A DNA stretch of 64,000 bases from Irregularibacter muris (GTDB taxonomy: Bacteria; Bacillota; Clostridia; Eubacteriales; Garciellaceae): NCBI RefSeq assembly GCF_024622505.1, contig NZ_JANKAS010000002.1, forward strand, positions 1 to 64,000. The letters run 5' to 3'. Made by a program: the position numbers and the translations under genes. The notes beneath the pieces are model-generated. The model searched no databases. It was not told the origin of the DNA and saw only the letters and a list, made by a program, of their open reading frames with translations. Positions 53,954-62,932 of the stretch are shown in pieces (positions within the stretch are counted from its first letter, which is position 1; every line of letters begins with the position of its first letter).

Positions 53954-54742
53954 ATGGGATTATACAAAACATCAGGAATTGTAATAAAACAAGTGAATTA
54001 TGGAGAAGCGGATAAGATATTGACTATATTGACAAGAAAATATGGTAAAATCCAAGCCATTGCTAAAGGTGCAAGAAAAACAAAAAATCGTTTTTTAGCC
54101 TGTACTCAACTGTTTTGTTATAGTGATTTTATTTATTACCAAGGTAGGAATATGGCCCATATTAATCAATGTGAACTAAGAGAATCCTTTTTTAAATTAA
54201 GAATGAATTTAGAAAAACTAACTTATTCTTCCTATGTTATCGAATTAATCAATGCAGCTACACAAGAAAACGAAAAAGAAGAAAAACTTTTTTTATTACT
54301 TATACACACCTTAAATTACTTAGCAAATAACAGTCAAATAGATGCAGATCTTATTGTACTAACCTTTCAAATTAAATTAATGGCTCTAACAGGATATGCA
54401 CCTCATTTAACAGATTGCGTCTCCTGTGGAAAGGAATTACAAGGGAATTTTAGAATGAGTAATAAACTAGGAGGATTAATTTGCCCAAACTGTATGAAGA
54501 TGGATCCCTATGCCATGACCATAACAAAGGAAGGACAGGAAATTCTTTTCTTTGGGCTGCATCAACCCTTATCAAAGTTGGCCCAATTACAAAAAAGCAA
54601 GAATACCATACAACAGTTACAAAGAATAATGAACCATTATGTATCCACATATTTAGAAAAGACATTTAACTCTTTAGATTTTTTGAATACTATAAATAGT
54701 AGGGAATATATTCCTAAGAAAGGAGATGATATCAGTGGATGA
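53954..54742 (+). CDS. recO: DNA repair protein RecO
   Basis: 262 residues. N-terminal OB fold (SGIVIKQVNYGEADKILTIL), helical middle, and a zinc finger C-V-S-C and C-P-N-C near 156-180. It helps RecR load RecA on SSB-coated DNA. Overlaps the next gene by 8 to 17 nt depending on that start. Confidence 0.95.
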   Translation: MGLYKTSGIVIKQVNYGEADKILTILTRKYGKIQAIAKGARKTKNRFLACTQLFCYSDFIYYQGRNMAHINQCELRESFFKLRMNLEKLTYSSYVIELINAATQENEKEEKLFLLLIHTLNYLANNSQIDADLIVLTFQIKLMALTGYAPHLTDCVSCGKELQGNFRMSNKLGGLICPNCMKMDPYAMTITKEGQEILFFGLHQPLSKLAQLQKSKNTIQQLQRIMNHYVSTYLEKTFNSLDFLNTINSREYIPKKGDDISG

Positions 54743-55214
54743 GTTCATGGAGAAGATCGACATATTAAGAGAACGAGCTGGTGTGACCTATAAAGAAGCT
54801 AAAGAAGCCTTAGAAAACACCAATGGAGACGTATTAGATGCTCTGATTTATTTGGAAGAAAATAGGACTGTCTGGACAGAAAAGATTAATGTTGCAGGTA
54901 CAGATGTTGTTGAAAAATTAAAAGAAATTATAAAGATGGGGAATGTAAATCGCATTAAAATAAAAAAAGGTAACGACCTGATCTTAGATATTCCCATCAC
55001 TGCTGGAGCTGTTGGAGCAGTATTTATGCCTTATATAACAGCTTTAGGTGCTGCCGTTGCCTTTGTAGCAAAATGTACCATAGAAATTGAAAGACCCTAT
55101 AAAGATAAGATCAATATCAATGAAGAAGTGGAAGATATGGTTAAAATGGCTGAAAAAAAGGCCAAGGAATATTTTAATAAAGAAAACGATGCAGAAAATA
55201 TAAACAATAGTTGA
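54735..55214 (+). CDS. DUF4342 protein with UBA-like domain
   Basis: About 159 residues. A UBA/NAC-like helix bundle at the N-terminus (ERAGVTYKEAKEALENTNGD), a beta-rich DUF4342 middle (VNRIKIKKGNDLILDIPITA), a hydrophobic helix (about 90-118) and a charged tail. Role unknown. GTG 54735 is preferred because AAAGGAG lies 9 nt upstream; ATG 54726 is only 1 nt from it. Confidence 0.82.
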   Translation: MDEFMEKIDILRERAGVTYKEAKEALENTNGDVLDALIYLEENRTVWTEKINVAGTDVVEKLKEIIKMGNVNRIKIKKGNDLILDIPITAGAVGAVFMPYITALGAAVAFVAKCTIEIERPYKDKININEEVEDMVKMAEKKAKEYFNKENDAENINNS

Positions 55215-55239
55215 CAAAACCAATTTTTTTTGATACTTT
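55211..55239 (+). promoter_or_regulatory. glyS promoter
   Basis: TTGACA at 55211-55216 overlaps the end of the DUF4342 gene. The hexamer TACTTT at 55234-55239 has a 17-bp spacer. A T-box leader starts just downstream. Confidence 0.65.
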
Positions 55240-55244
55240 AATTT

Positions 55245-55445
55245 AAAATACAATAATGTGCTATGAAAAAGAAGAGTAATAAAAGAAACTTTATTTAGCG
55301 AGCTAGAGAGGGTGGAAGCCTAGCAAAAGACTTTTATGAAGGGCGCTTTGGAGTACAACCATGAAGTGGGTCATCAGGCCAACAAGGGTGGAACCGCGGA
55401 AGAAACCTTTCGTCCCTTATTTAGGGATGGAAGGTTTTTGTTTTT
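55245..55445 (+). promoter_or_regulatory. T-box riboswitch for glycine
   Basis: The conserved T-box AAGGGTGGAACCGCG lies near 55384-55398. Upstream is the stem I region with AGTAATAAAAGAAA and AGCGAGCTAGAGAGGGTGGA; the likely specifier is GGC (55342-55344, Gly). A terminator follows (about 55402-55445: GAAACCTTTCGTCCCT and its complement, then T run). Uncharged tRNA-Gly should bind and favour the antiterminator, raising glyS expression. GCC-anticodon tRNA-Gly matches the codon. Confidence 0.92.
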
Positions 55446-55476
55446 TGTTTTTTTACATATAAGCAAGGGAGGAAAA

Positions 55477-56868
55477 ATGATGAGTACAGAGATTACAATG
55501 AATGACGTTGTTAGTTTAGCCAAAACTAGGGGATTTATATTTCCAGGATCAGAAATATATGGGGGGTTAGCAAATACATGGGATTATGGCCCCTTGGGAA
55601 TAGAGTTAAAAAATAACGTGAAAAAAGCTTGGTGGAAAAAATTTGTTCAAGAAAGCCCTTATAATGTGGGCCTAGATTCTGCTATTCTAATGAATCCTGA
55701 AGTGTGGGTTGCATCTGGCCACATTGGGGGGTTTAATGATCCATTGATGGACTGTAAAGAATGCAAAACCCGTTTTAGAGCAGATAAACTCATTGAGGAC
55801 TTTATGCACGAGAAGGAGAAAGACATCGTTGTTGATGGTTGGAGCAACGAAGAAATGCTAAAATTTATTGAAGATAAACAAATCCCCTGTCCTAAGTGTG
55901 GCAAAAGGGACTTTACCGATATAAGACAATTTAATCTAATGTTTAAAACCCATCAGGGGGTAGTGGAAGACTCAAAATCAGACATTTATCTAAGACCTGA
56001 AACTGCCCAGGGCATATTTACCAACTTTAAAAATGTCCAAAGAAGTTCACGGAAAAAAGTGCCCTTTGGAATTGCCCAAATAGGCAAATCTTTTAGAAAC
56101 GAAATCACCCCAGGAAACTTTATTTTTAGAACGAGAGAATTTGAACAGATGGAATTAGAATTTTTCTGTAAACCTGGAGAAGATTTAGAATGGTTTACCT
56201 ATTGGAGAGACTTTTGCAAAAACTGGCTAGTTGACCTAGGATTAGATGAGGAAAACCTTCGATTAAGAGATCACAGCCAAGAAGAACTTTCCCACTATAG
56301 TAATGCTACTACAGATATAGAATATAAATTCCCCTTTGGGTGGGGAGAACTTTGGGGTATTGCCGACCGTACAGATTTTGATTTGAAACAACATCAAAAT
56401 CATTCGGGACAGGATATGTCTTATATGGATCCTACTACCAATGAAAAATATATTCCCTATTGTATAGAGCCATCAGTAGGAGTAGACAGGGTGCTTTTAG
56501 CATTTTTAGTGGATGCTTATCATGTGGAAGAGTTAGAAAACAACGATAGCCGTAATGTGCTAAAATTCCATCCTCAATTGGCACCTATCAAAGCGGCTGT
56601 ACTGCCTTTAACTAAGAAACTTAAGGATAAAGCCCAAGATGTTTTTGCAATGTTAAGTAAAAACTTCATGATACAATATGATGAAGCAGGAAGTATTGGA
56701 AAGAGGTACAGAAGACAGGATGAAATTGGTACTCCCTACTGTATAACAGTGGATTTCGATACCCTAGAGGATAATAGCGTAACCATAAGAGACAGAGATA
56801 CAATGGATCAAATTCGTCTCTCCATAGATGAATTAGAATCATTTTTAATGGAAAAAATAAAATACTAA
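55477..56868 (+). CDS. glyS: Glycyl-tRNA synthetase (single-chain type)
   Basis: 463 residues of the class II homodimeric GlyRS. Motifs: [40 protein letters not shown] (motif 2 region) and [20 protein letters not shown] (motif 3), with a zinc-like C-x2-C pair set (CKEC, CPKC). The start at 55477 follows GGGAGGAAAA; the frame is open upstream through the T-box, but that is not coding. Note that B. subtilis uses the two-subunit GlyQS instead. Confidence 0.95.
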   Translation: MMSTEITMNDVVSLAKTRGFIFPGSEIYGGLANTWDYGPLGIELKNNVKKAWWKKFVQESPYNVGLDSAILMNPEVWVASGHIGGFNDPLMDCKECKTRFRADKLIEDFMHEKEKDIVVDGWSNEEMLKFIEDKQIPCPKCGKRDFTDIRQFNLMFKTHQGVVEDSKSDIYLRPETAQGIFTNFKNVQRSSRKKVPFGIAQIGKSFRNEITPGNFIFRTREFEQMELEFFCKPGEDLEWFTYWRDFCKNWLVDLGLDEENLRLRDHSQEELSHYSNATTDIEYKFPFGWGELWGIADRTDFDLKQHQNHSGQDMSYMDPTTNEKYIPYCIEPSVGVDRVLLAFLVDAYHVEELENNDSRNVLKFHPQLAPIKAAVLPLTKKLKDKAQDVFAMLSKNFMIQYDEAGSIGKRYRRQDEIGTPYCITVDFDTLEDNSVTIRDRDTMDQIRLSIDELESFLMEKIKY

Positions 56869-56910
56869 ATAACAAACCCCTTACTCAAGAGTAAGGGGTT
56901 TGTTATTTAG
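56865..56910. terminator. 22-bp perfect hairpin at the glyS stop
   Basis: Bases 56865-56886 and 56889-56910 are exact reverse complements with a 2-base loop; the left arm includes the glyS TAA. GC-rich centre ACCCCTT/AAGGGGT and T-rich end. Confidence 0.9.
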
Positions 56911-57047
56911 AGATAGAAAGTGAAAAGAAAAACAAAAAAATGATAATTATCTTGCATGTGATGTACACTATATAGTATAATCTTTTTAAATAGTATAACA
57001 CATATCAAATAAAAGCTATATATATGAGCTTTAAGGGGGTGAGTATC

Positions 57048-57683
57048 ATGGATTTATCTAGTCGCCAAAAAGAAATTATTGAAATGGTGAAGGAAGATCA
57101 GCCTATTACCAGTGAACAGATTGCAGAAAAGCTTAGCTTAACTAGGGCAGCCCTAAGGACTGATCTAGCCATATTAACCATGATAGGCATTTTAGATGCT
57201 CGCCCTAAAGTAGGGTACTTTTATTCAGGAAAATCCATTTTAAGTTCCATTGGTAGCTATATGAAAAACTTAAATGTGGAAGAGGTTAAGTCACTTCCAA
57301 TAATTGTATTTGAAGAGACCACAGTATATGATGCCATTGTAACCCTATTTTTAGAAGATGTAGGCACCGTTTTTGTACAAAATCAAGAAAAAAATTTATC
57401 GGGGATAATATCCCGTAAGGACTTTCTAAAAATAGCTATAGGCAATCATGATATACAAAAAATGCCAGTAGCTATGATTATGACAAGGATGCCAAATATC
57501 GCTTATGTTTATGCCGATGAATCCCTTTATGATGCAGCGGTAAAAATTATTAATCACGAAGTTGATTCTTTGCCTGTAGTAGAAAAAAAAATAAATGACA
57601 ATGATAATGAAGGACTAAAAATAATAGGTAAAATTTCTAAAACAACCATTACTGAAGTACTTGTAAAAATTGGGAAAGAGTAA
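57048..57683 (+). CDS. ccpN: CcpN-type HTH-CBS regulator
   Basis: 211 residues. N-terminal helix-turn-helix (TSEQIAEKLSLTRAALRTDL) and a CBS pair (about 80-205). In B. subtilis CcpN represses gluconeogenic genes and senses ATP/ADP. Here it stands directly before ppsR and ppdK, so it probably controls PPDK. GGGGGTGAG before ATG 57048 decides the start over one 24 nt upstream. Confidence 0.87.
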   Translation: MDLSSRQKEIIEMVKEDQPITSEQIAEKLSLTRAALRTDLAILTMIGILDARPKVGYFYSGKSILSSIGSYMKNLNVEEVKSLPIIVFEETTVYDAIVTLFLEDVGTVFVQNQEKNLSGIISRKDFLKIAIGNHDIQKMPVAMIMTRMPNIAYVYADESLYDAAVKIINHEVDSLPVVEKKINDNDNEGLKIIGKISKTTITEVLVKIGKE

Positions 57684-57695
57684 GGAGGAGAGAAA

Positions 57696-58511
57696 ATGGA
57701 GCAAAAAGAATATACCACAATATACGTGGTATCAGACTCCCTTGGTGAAACAGCGGAGTTGGTGGCTAAAGCAGCTTCTGTTCAATTTAATTCCTATGTA
57801 GGAGAGATAAAAAAGTTTCCTTTTATTATAGATGAGGAACAAATTGACGAAATCATAGAAGAGGCTTTCAAACAAAAATGTGTTATAGCCTTTACCATTG
57901 TTACCCCTGAACTTAGAGACTATCTGGTTAAGACAGCTGAGAGATGGGATATACCTGTGGTAGATATTATGAGTCCCTTATTGGCAGCCATGGAAAAGAC
58001 AACCCACAAACAACCAAGAGGAGAAGCTGGATTAAATAGAAAACTAGATGAAGATTATTTTAAAAAAGTAGAAGCTATAGAATTTGCTGTAAAATACGAT
58101 GATGGGAAAGATCCTAGGGGAGTAAAAAAAGCTGACGTTGTATTAGTAGGCGTATCCAGAACCTCTAAAACTCCTCTCAGCATGTATCTCGCCAATCGAA
58201 ATCTAAAAGTGGCCAATATCCCCATCGTACCAGAAGTAGAACCACCAAAAGAGCTTTATGAAGTGCCTACTAAAAAGTTAATTGGGTTAACCACTGATCC
58301 ACTAAAACTAAATCAAATCCGACAAGAAAGATTAAGAGCCTTAGGATTAGATGAAAATGCCAACTATGCCAATATGGAAAGGATATTATCTGAATTAGAT
58401 TATGCCGAAGCAATCATGAAAAAGTTGGGCTGTCCAGTTATTGATGTATCTTCTAGGGCAGTTGAAGAAACTGCAGCCATTATATTTGAAATCATAAGAG
58501 GAGGCAAATAG
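57696..58511 (+). CDS. ppsR: PPDK regulatory protein (kinase/phosphatase)
   Basis: 271 residues of the DUF299/PpsR family. Walker-like VGVSRTSKTPLSMYLANR (about 151-168) and N-terminal VSDSLGETAELVAKAA. It inactivates PPDK by ADP-dependent phosphorylation of the Thr two residues before the catalytic His and reverses this with phosphate. Followed 4 bp later by its target gene. AAGGAGGAG ribosome site. Confidence 0.93.
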   Translation: MEQKEYTTIYVVSDSLGETAELVAKAASVQFNSYVGEIKKFPFIIDEEQIDEIIEEAFKQKCVIAFTIVTPELRDYLVKTAERWDIPVVDIMSPLLAAMEKTTHKQPRGEAGLNRKLDEDYFKKVEAIEFAVKYDDGKDPRGVKKADVVLVGVSRTSKTPLSMYLANRNLKVANIPIVPEVEPPKELYEVPTKKLIGLTTDPLKLNQIRQERLRALGLDENANYANMERILSELDYAEAIMKKLGCPVIDVSSRAVEETAAIIFEIIRGGK

Positions 58512-58515
58512 GCCA

Positions 58516-61140
58516 ATGAAAAAGTATGTATATATGTTTCAAGAGGGTAATTCAAAGATGAAGGACTTATTAGGTGGGAAAGGTGCCAATCTGGCGGAAA
58601 TGACTAGAATAGGTTTACCAGTGCCCCAAGGTTTCACCATATCTACTCAAGCATGTAATCTTTTTTACGAAAAAGGAGAAAAGCTTACTGAGGAGATAAA
58701 AGAAGAAATATATACTTACCTATCCCAACTAGAACAAGAAACAGGAAAGACATTTGGATCAAAGGAGAATCCTCTGTTGGTTTCGGTTAGATCCGGTGCA
58801 GCGATCTCTATGCCCGGCATGATGGATACTATCCTAAATCTAGGTTTAAATGACGATACTGTATTGGCTTTAGCAGAAAAAACCCAAAACGAAAGATTTG
58901 CCTATGATAGTTATAGAAGATTTATTCAAATGTTTTCTGATGTTGTTCTTAGCATTCCAAAATATAAATTTGACCATATCTTAGAAAGAGTCAAAGAAGA
59001 AAATAACTTTATGGAAGACACTCAGCTGACAGCAGAACATTTAAAAGAGATTGTAAAAGAATATAAAAAAATAGTAAAGAGCGAAGTGCGTAGAGCCTTT
59101 CCTCAAGAGCCAAGGGAACAGTTATTAATGGCCGTGGAAGCAGTATTTGCCTCATGGAATAACCCTAGAGCTATAGCCTATAGAAGATATAATGAAATTC
59201 CCCATGAGATAGGGACAGCAGTAAACGTTCAATCCATGGTTTTTGGAAATATGGGAAATGATTGTGGCACTGGAGTTGCCTTTACACGTAATCCTTCTAC
59301 AGGAGAAAAGAAACTCTTTGGAGAATTCTTATTAAACGCTCAAGGAGAAGATGTTGTAGCGGGTATCAGAACGCCTAAAACCATAAGTCAATTACAACAA
59401 TTGATGCCAGAAGTTTATGACCAATTTATAAAGACCACTGAAATTCTTGAAAAGCACTATAGAGATATGCAAGATATAGAGTTTACTATAGAAGAATCAA
59501 AATTATTTATTCTCCAAACCCGTTCTGGTAAAAGAACAGCTGAGGCAGCCATGCGTGTAGCCGTAGAACTTGTGGAAGAAGGACTGATTTCAAAGGAAGA
59601 GGCTATTTTGCGTATAGACGCAAAACAATTGGATCAACTACTACACCCTACCTTTGAACCAAGAGCATTAGAAGCTGCCCAAATGTTAGCCCAAGGTTTA
59701 CCTGCATCACCAGGAGCAGCCAGAGGAAAAATTTATTTTACCGCTGAAAAAATTATAGAAGCAGCCAATAACGGTGAAAAAACTATCTTAGTTAGACAGG
59801 AAACCTCCCCTGAAGACATTGAAGGGATGTATGCTGCTCAAGGTATATTAACCGCCAGGGGAGGTATGACCTCTCATGCAGCAGTAGTTGCAAGAGGAAT
59901 GGGCAAATGCTGTGTTGCTGGCTGTGAGACCATAAAAGTAAATGAACAAAAAAGAGAATTTGTAATAGAAGGTAGAGTATTTACAGAGGGGGATTTTATA
60001 TCCTTAGATGGTAGCACAGGTAAGGTCTATAGGGGAGATATTGCTACTATAGAGCCTACACTATCAGGGTCCTTTGGTGAGCTTATGCAATGGGCTGATG
60101 AAATTAGGTCCCTATTGGTCAGAACAAACGCCGATACACCAGCGGATGCTAGAACCGCTGTTAAATTTGGAGCTCAAGGAATAGGACTATGTAGGACTGA
60201 GCACATGTTCTTTGACGAATCCAGAATTCTATCAGTACGTAAAATGATATTTGCCAAGACAACAGAGCAAAGAGAAAAGGCCTTGGAAGAATTACTCCCT
60301 GTGCAAAGAGAAGATTTTGAAGGGATCTATGAAGCTATGGGTGAAAGGCCAGTAACTATTCGTCTACTGGATCCACCACTACATGAATTCTTGCCCCATA
60401 GTGGAAAAGAAATGCAGGACTTGGCGAATAACCTAGAAATCTCCTTGGAGGAAGTAAAGGAAATTGCCGAATCCTTAAAAGAATTTAATCCAATGCTAGG
60501 GCATAGGGGATGCAGACTAGCCATAACCTATCCTGAAATTACAATCATGCAGACCAAAGCTATCATTCAAGCTGCGATTGCAGTTTCCAAGAAAAACAAT
60601 ATAACAATAAAGCCTGAGATCATGGTTCCCTTGATAGGGACAGTAAAAGAATTAAAATACCTAAAAGATGTAATTCATGAAACGGCTAGGGAAATCATCA
60701 AAGAGGCGGAAGTGGATCTAGACTATCTAGTAGGTACAATGATAGAAGTACCTAGAGCAACCTTGACAGCCGATGAGATTGCTCAAGAGGCTGACTTCTT
60801 CTCCTTTGGTACAAATGACTTAACCCAGATGACCTTTGGTTTCTCCAGAGATGATGCTGGAAAGTTTTTGAAGGAATATGTAGAAAAAGACATATTAGAA
60901 CAAGACCCCTTCCAAAGTATTGATCAAGAGGGAGTAGGTAAACTTGTAGAAATGGCTGTAGAATTAGGTAGAAAAGTGAAACCCGATTTAAAAATTGGTA
61001 TCTGTGGTGAGCATGGAGGAGACCCAGAATCTATAAAGTTCTTTCATAAAACAGGATTAAGCTACGTATCCTGTTCACCCTATAGAGTTCCCATTGCAAG
61101 ACTTTCAGCTGCACAGGCACAAATTCTTAATAAAAGATAA
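58516..61140 (+). CDS. ppdK: Pyruvate, phosphate dikinase
   Basis: 874 residues, full length. N-terminal nucleotide-binding domain (GGKGANLAEMTRIGLPVPQG near 18-37, SVRSGAAISMPGMMDTILNL), swivelling phosphohistidine domain with GGMTSHAAVVARG (His454, Thr452 the regulatory site), and a C-terminal PEP/pyruvate barrel (GTNDLTQMTFGFSRDDAG). It converts PEP, AMP and PPi to pyruvate, ATP and Pi reversibly. Located after ccpN and ppsR in one unit; a terminator follows. Confidence 0.97.
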   Translation: MKKYVYMFQEGNSKMKDLLGGKGANLAEMTRIGLPVPQGFTISTQACNLFYEKGEKLTEEIKEEIYTYLSQLEQETGKTFGSKENPLLVSVRSGAAISMPGMMDTILNLGLNDDTVLALAEKTQNERFAYDSYRRFIQMFSDVVLSIPKYKFDHILERVKEENNFMEDTQLTAEHLKEIVKEYKKIVKSEVRRAFPQEPREQLLMAVEAVFASWNNPRAIAYRRYNEIPHEIGTAVNVQSMVFGNMGNDCGTGVAFTRNPSTGEKKLFGEFLLNAQGEDVVAGIRTPKTISQLQQLMPEVYDQFIKTTEILEKHYRDMQDIEFTIEESKLFILQTRSGKRTAEAAMRVAVELVEEGLISKEEAILRIDAKQLDQLLHPTFEPRALEAAQMLAQGLPASPGAARGKIYFTAEKIIEAANNGEKTILVRQETSPEDIEGMYAAQGILTARGGMTSHAAVVARGMGKCCVAGCETIKVNEQKREFVIEGRVFTEGDFISLDGSTGKVYRGDIATIEPTLSGSFGELMQWADEIRSLLVRTNADTPADARTAVKFGAQGIGLCRTEHMFFDESRILSVRKMIFAKTTEQREKALEELLPVQREDFEGIYEAMGERPVTIRLLDPPLHEFLPHSGKEMQDLANNLEISLEEVKEIAESLKEFNPMLGHRGCRLAITYPEITIMQTKAIIQAAIAVSKKNNITIKPEIMVPLIGTVKELKYLKDVIHETAREIIKEAEVDLDYLVGTMIEVPRATLTADEIAQEADFFSFGTNDLTQMTFGFSRDDAGKFLKEYVEKDILEQDPFQSIDQEGVGKLVEMAVELGRKVKPDLKIGICGEHGGDPESIKFFHKTGLSYVSCSPYRVPIARLSAAQAQILNKR

Positions 61141-61164
61141 AAGGGCTTAAGGCCCTTTTTTTCT
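61139..61164 (+). terminator. Terminator after ppdK
   Basis: AAGGGC / GCCCTT with a 5-nt loop at 61141-61157, followed by a run of T, overlapping the ppdK stop region. Confidence 0.88.
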
Positions 61165-61307
61165 GTGTAAAACATCCTCCTATCTTCCAATGAATGAACT
61201 TAATAAATGTAGGATATAATTCTAAAGAGTTTCATTCTCAAAAAAGAGGATTATGAATAAAGATAGGGTATATATATAAATAAGAAGAAAAATGGGAGGG
61301 GGATGCT

Positions 61308-62306
61308 ATGAATATTAGAGAGAGAAGAGAACTATTGGAGAAAAAAACTTTATCACCCTTTGCTACCTTGAGCGTAAATAGCAAAGGAAGAACCCGGCCC
61401 TATGAACTATGCACCATAAGGACAATATTCCAACAGGACCGTGATAGAATTATACATTCTAAGGCTTTTAGAAGATTAAAACATAAAACTCAAGTATTTA
61501 TAGCACCTGAGGGCGATCATTATCGTACACGCTTGACCCATACTTTAGAAGTGGCACAAATAGCTCGCACAATAGCCAGGGCCTTACTGCTAAATGAAGA
61601 TTTGACAGAGGCCATTGCCCTGGGGCATGATTTGGGGCATACTCCTTTTGGTCATGCTGGGGAAGATACATTAAATGAAATATGCTCCTTTGGTTTTAAC
61701 CACAATGAACAAAGCCTAAGAGTAGTAGATTATCTAGAAAAAAGTAACGGGCTTAATTTAAGCTGGGAGGTAAGAGACGGTATATTGCACCACTCTGGGG
61801 AAGGGCAACCAGAGACTTTAGAAGCAAGGGTTGTTCACTTATCTGACCGTATAGCTTATATTAATCATGATATTGACGATGCCCTAAGGGCAAAGGTATT
61901 AAAAAAGGAACAATTGCCCTTTGATGTATTGAGTCAATTGGGCTTTAGCCATGGAGACCGTATAAATCATATGATTCAAGACATTATCAACAATAGCATG
62001 GATTCTGGTGATGTTTATATGTCCCCAGTGGTAGAAAAGGCAACAAATCAATTAAGAGATTTTTTATTTGAAAATATATATATAGATTCCATAGCCAAAA
62101 AAGAGGAAAAAAAGGCGCAACATATTTTAAAAGAACTATATAATTATTTTCAAAAAAATGTAGAACATCTACCTGAAGAATTTACATCTAGATTGGATAT
62201 AGATTCCAAAGAAAGAGTTATTATAGACTACATTGCAGGCATGACAGATCGCTATGCCATTAACAAATTTTATGAACTTTTTATTCCTGCCCCTTGGAAA
62301 GTTTAA
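61308..62306 (+). CDS. dgt: dGTP triphosphohydrolase-like HD protein
   Basis: 332 residues. HD-domain motifs RLTHTLEVAQIARTIARAL and GHDLGHTPFGHAGED (His-Asp pair), and HHSGEG. It hydrolyses dNTPs to deoxynucleosides and triphosphate; the short type typical of Firmicutes. It lies before yaiI and dnaG, an order common in Clostridia. GGGAGGGGGATGCT before ATG. Confidence 0.92.
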   Translation: MNIRERRELLEKKTLSPFATLSVNSKGRTRPYELCTIRTIFQQDRDRIIHSKAFRRLKHKTQVFIAPEGDHYRTRLTHTLEVAQIARTIARALLLNEDLTEAIALGHDLGHTPFGHAGEDTLNEICSFGFNHNEQSLRVVDYLEKSNGLNLSWEVRDGILHHSGEGQPETLEARVVHLSDRIAYINHDIDDALRAKVLKKEQLPFDVLSQLGFSHGDRINHMIQDIINNSMDSGDVYMSPVVEKATNQLRDFLFENIYIDSIAKKEEKKAQHILKELYNYFQKNVEHLPEEFTSRLDIDSKERVIIDYIAGMTDRYAINKFYELFIPAPWKV

Positions 62307-62383
62307 AAAATATTTATAAAAAGAAGGAATTATGTATAGATATGTCGAATAATGAAAACTCATGGGCATTTATAGGGGGAAAA

Positions 62384-62848
62384 ATGAAAATATTAATTGA
62401 TGGAGATGCATGTCCTGTAAAAAAAGAAATTGCAGAGATTGGATTAAAATATAATATCCAAACTTTTTATTTTTGTAGCCTTAGTCATTACTCTGATTAT
62501 AGTATATTCTCTAAATGGATTTTAGTAGATAATGAGGATCAAGCAGTAGACATGGCGATATTAAATAAAATATGCTCTGGAGATATATTAATTACCCAGG
62601 ATTATGGGTTAGCTTCTTTGGCACTAAATAAAAAAGCCTATGTGTTATCCAATAGTGGGAAAAGATTTACTGAAAATAATATAGATCATTATTTGCTTCA
62701 AAGATACCTGTCTTTGCAACAAAGGAAAATGAAGGTAAAGACAACTAAACAAAGAAAAAGAACAAAAGAAGAGGATGTAGATTTTAAAAGATCCCTGGAA
62801 AAGCTTATTCACATAATAATAAAAGATCCTCAACAAAGAAAAAATTGA
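62384..62848 (+). CDS. yaiI: YaiI/YqxD family protein (UPF0178)
   Basis: 154 residues. IDGDACPVKKEI (residues 4-15) and DILITQDYGLASLAL are the family marks; the fold resembles PIN-like nucleases. The start at 62384 has GGGGGAAAA; the frame is open 90 nt upstream without ribosome site. Corresponds to B. subtilis yqxD just before dnaG. Confidence 0.9.
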   Translation: MKILIDGDACPVKKEIAEIGLKYNIQTFYFCSLSHYSDYSIFSKWILVDNEDQAVDMAILNKICSGDILITQDYGLASLALNKKAYVLSNSGKRFTENNIDHYLLQRYLSLQQRKMKVKTTKQRKRTKEEDVDFKRSLEKLIHIIIKDPQQRKN

Positions 62849-62858
62849 GGATTTTCTA
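62826..62858 (+). terminator. Hairpin at the end of yaiI
   Basis: ATCCTCAA (62826-62833) pairs with TTGAGGAT (62845-62852), followed by TTTCTATTTTT. It overlaps the yaiI 3' end. Confidence 0.7.
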
Positions 62859-62932
62859 TTTTTGAAAAGTAAGAAGGAAAAACAACATCAATGGCGAAAT
62901 AATATAATAAATCAGGATAAAAGGTGATATAG

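Noticed and set aside
55336-55476. N-terminal extension of glycyl-tRNA synthetase
   Set aside because: The frame is open, but it crosses the T-box, its antiterminator and terminator. The real start at 55477 has a strong ribosome site.
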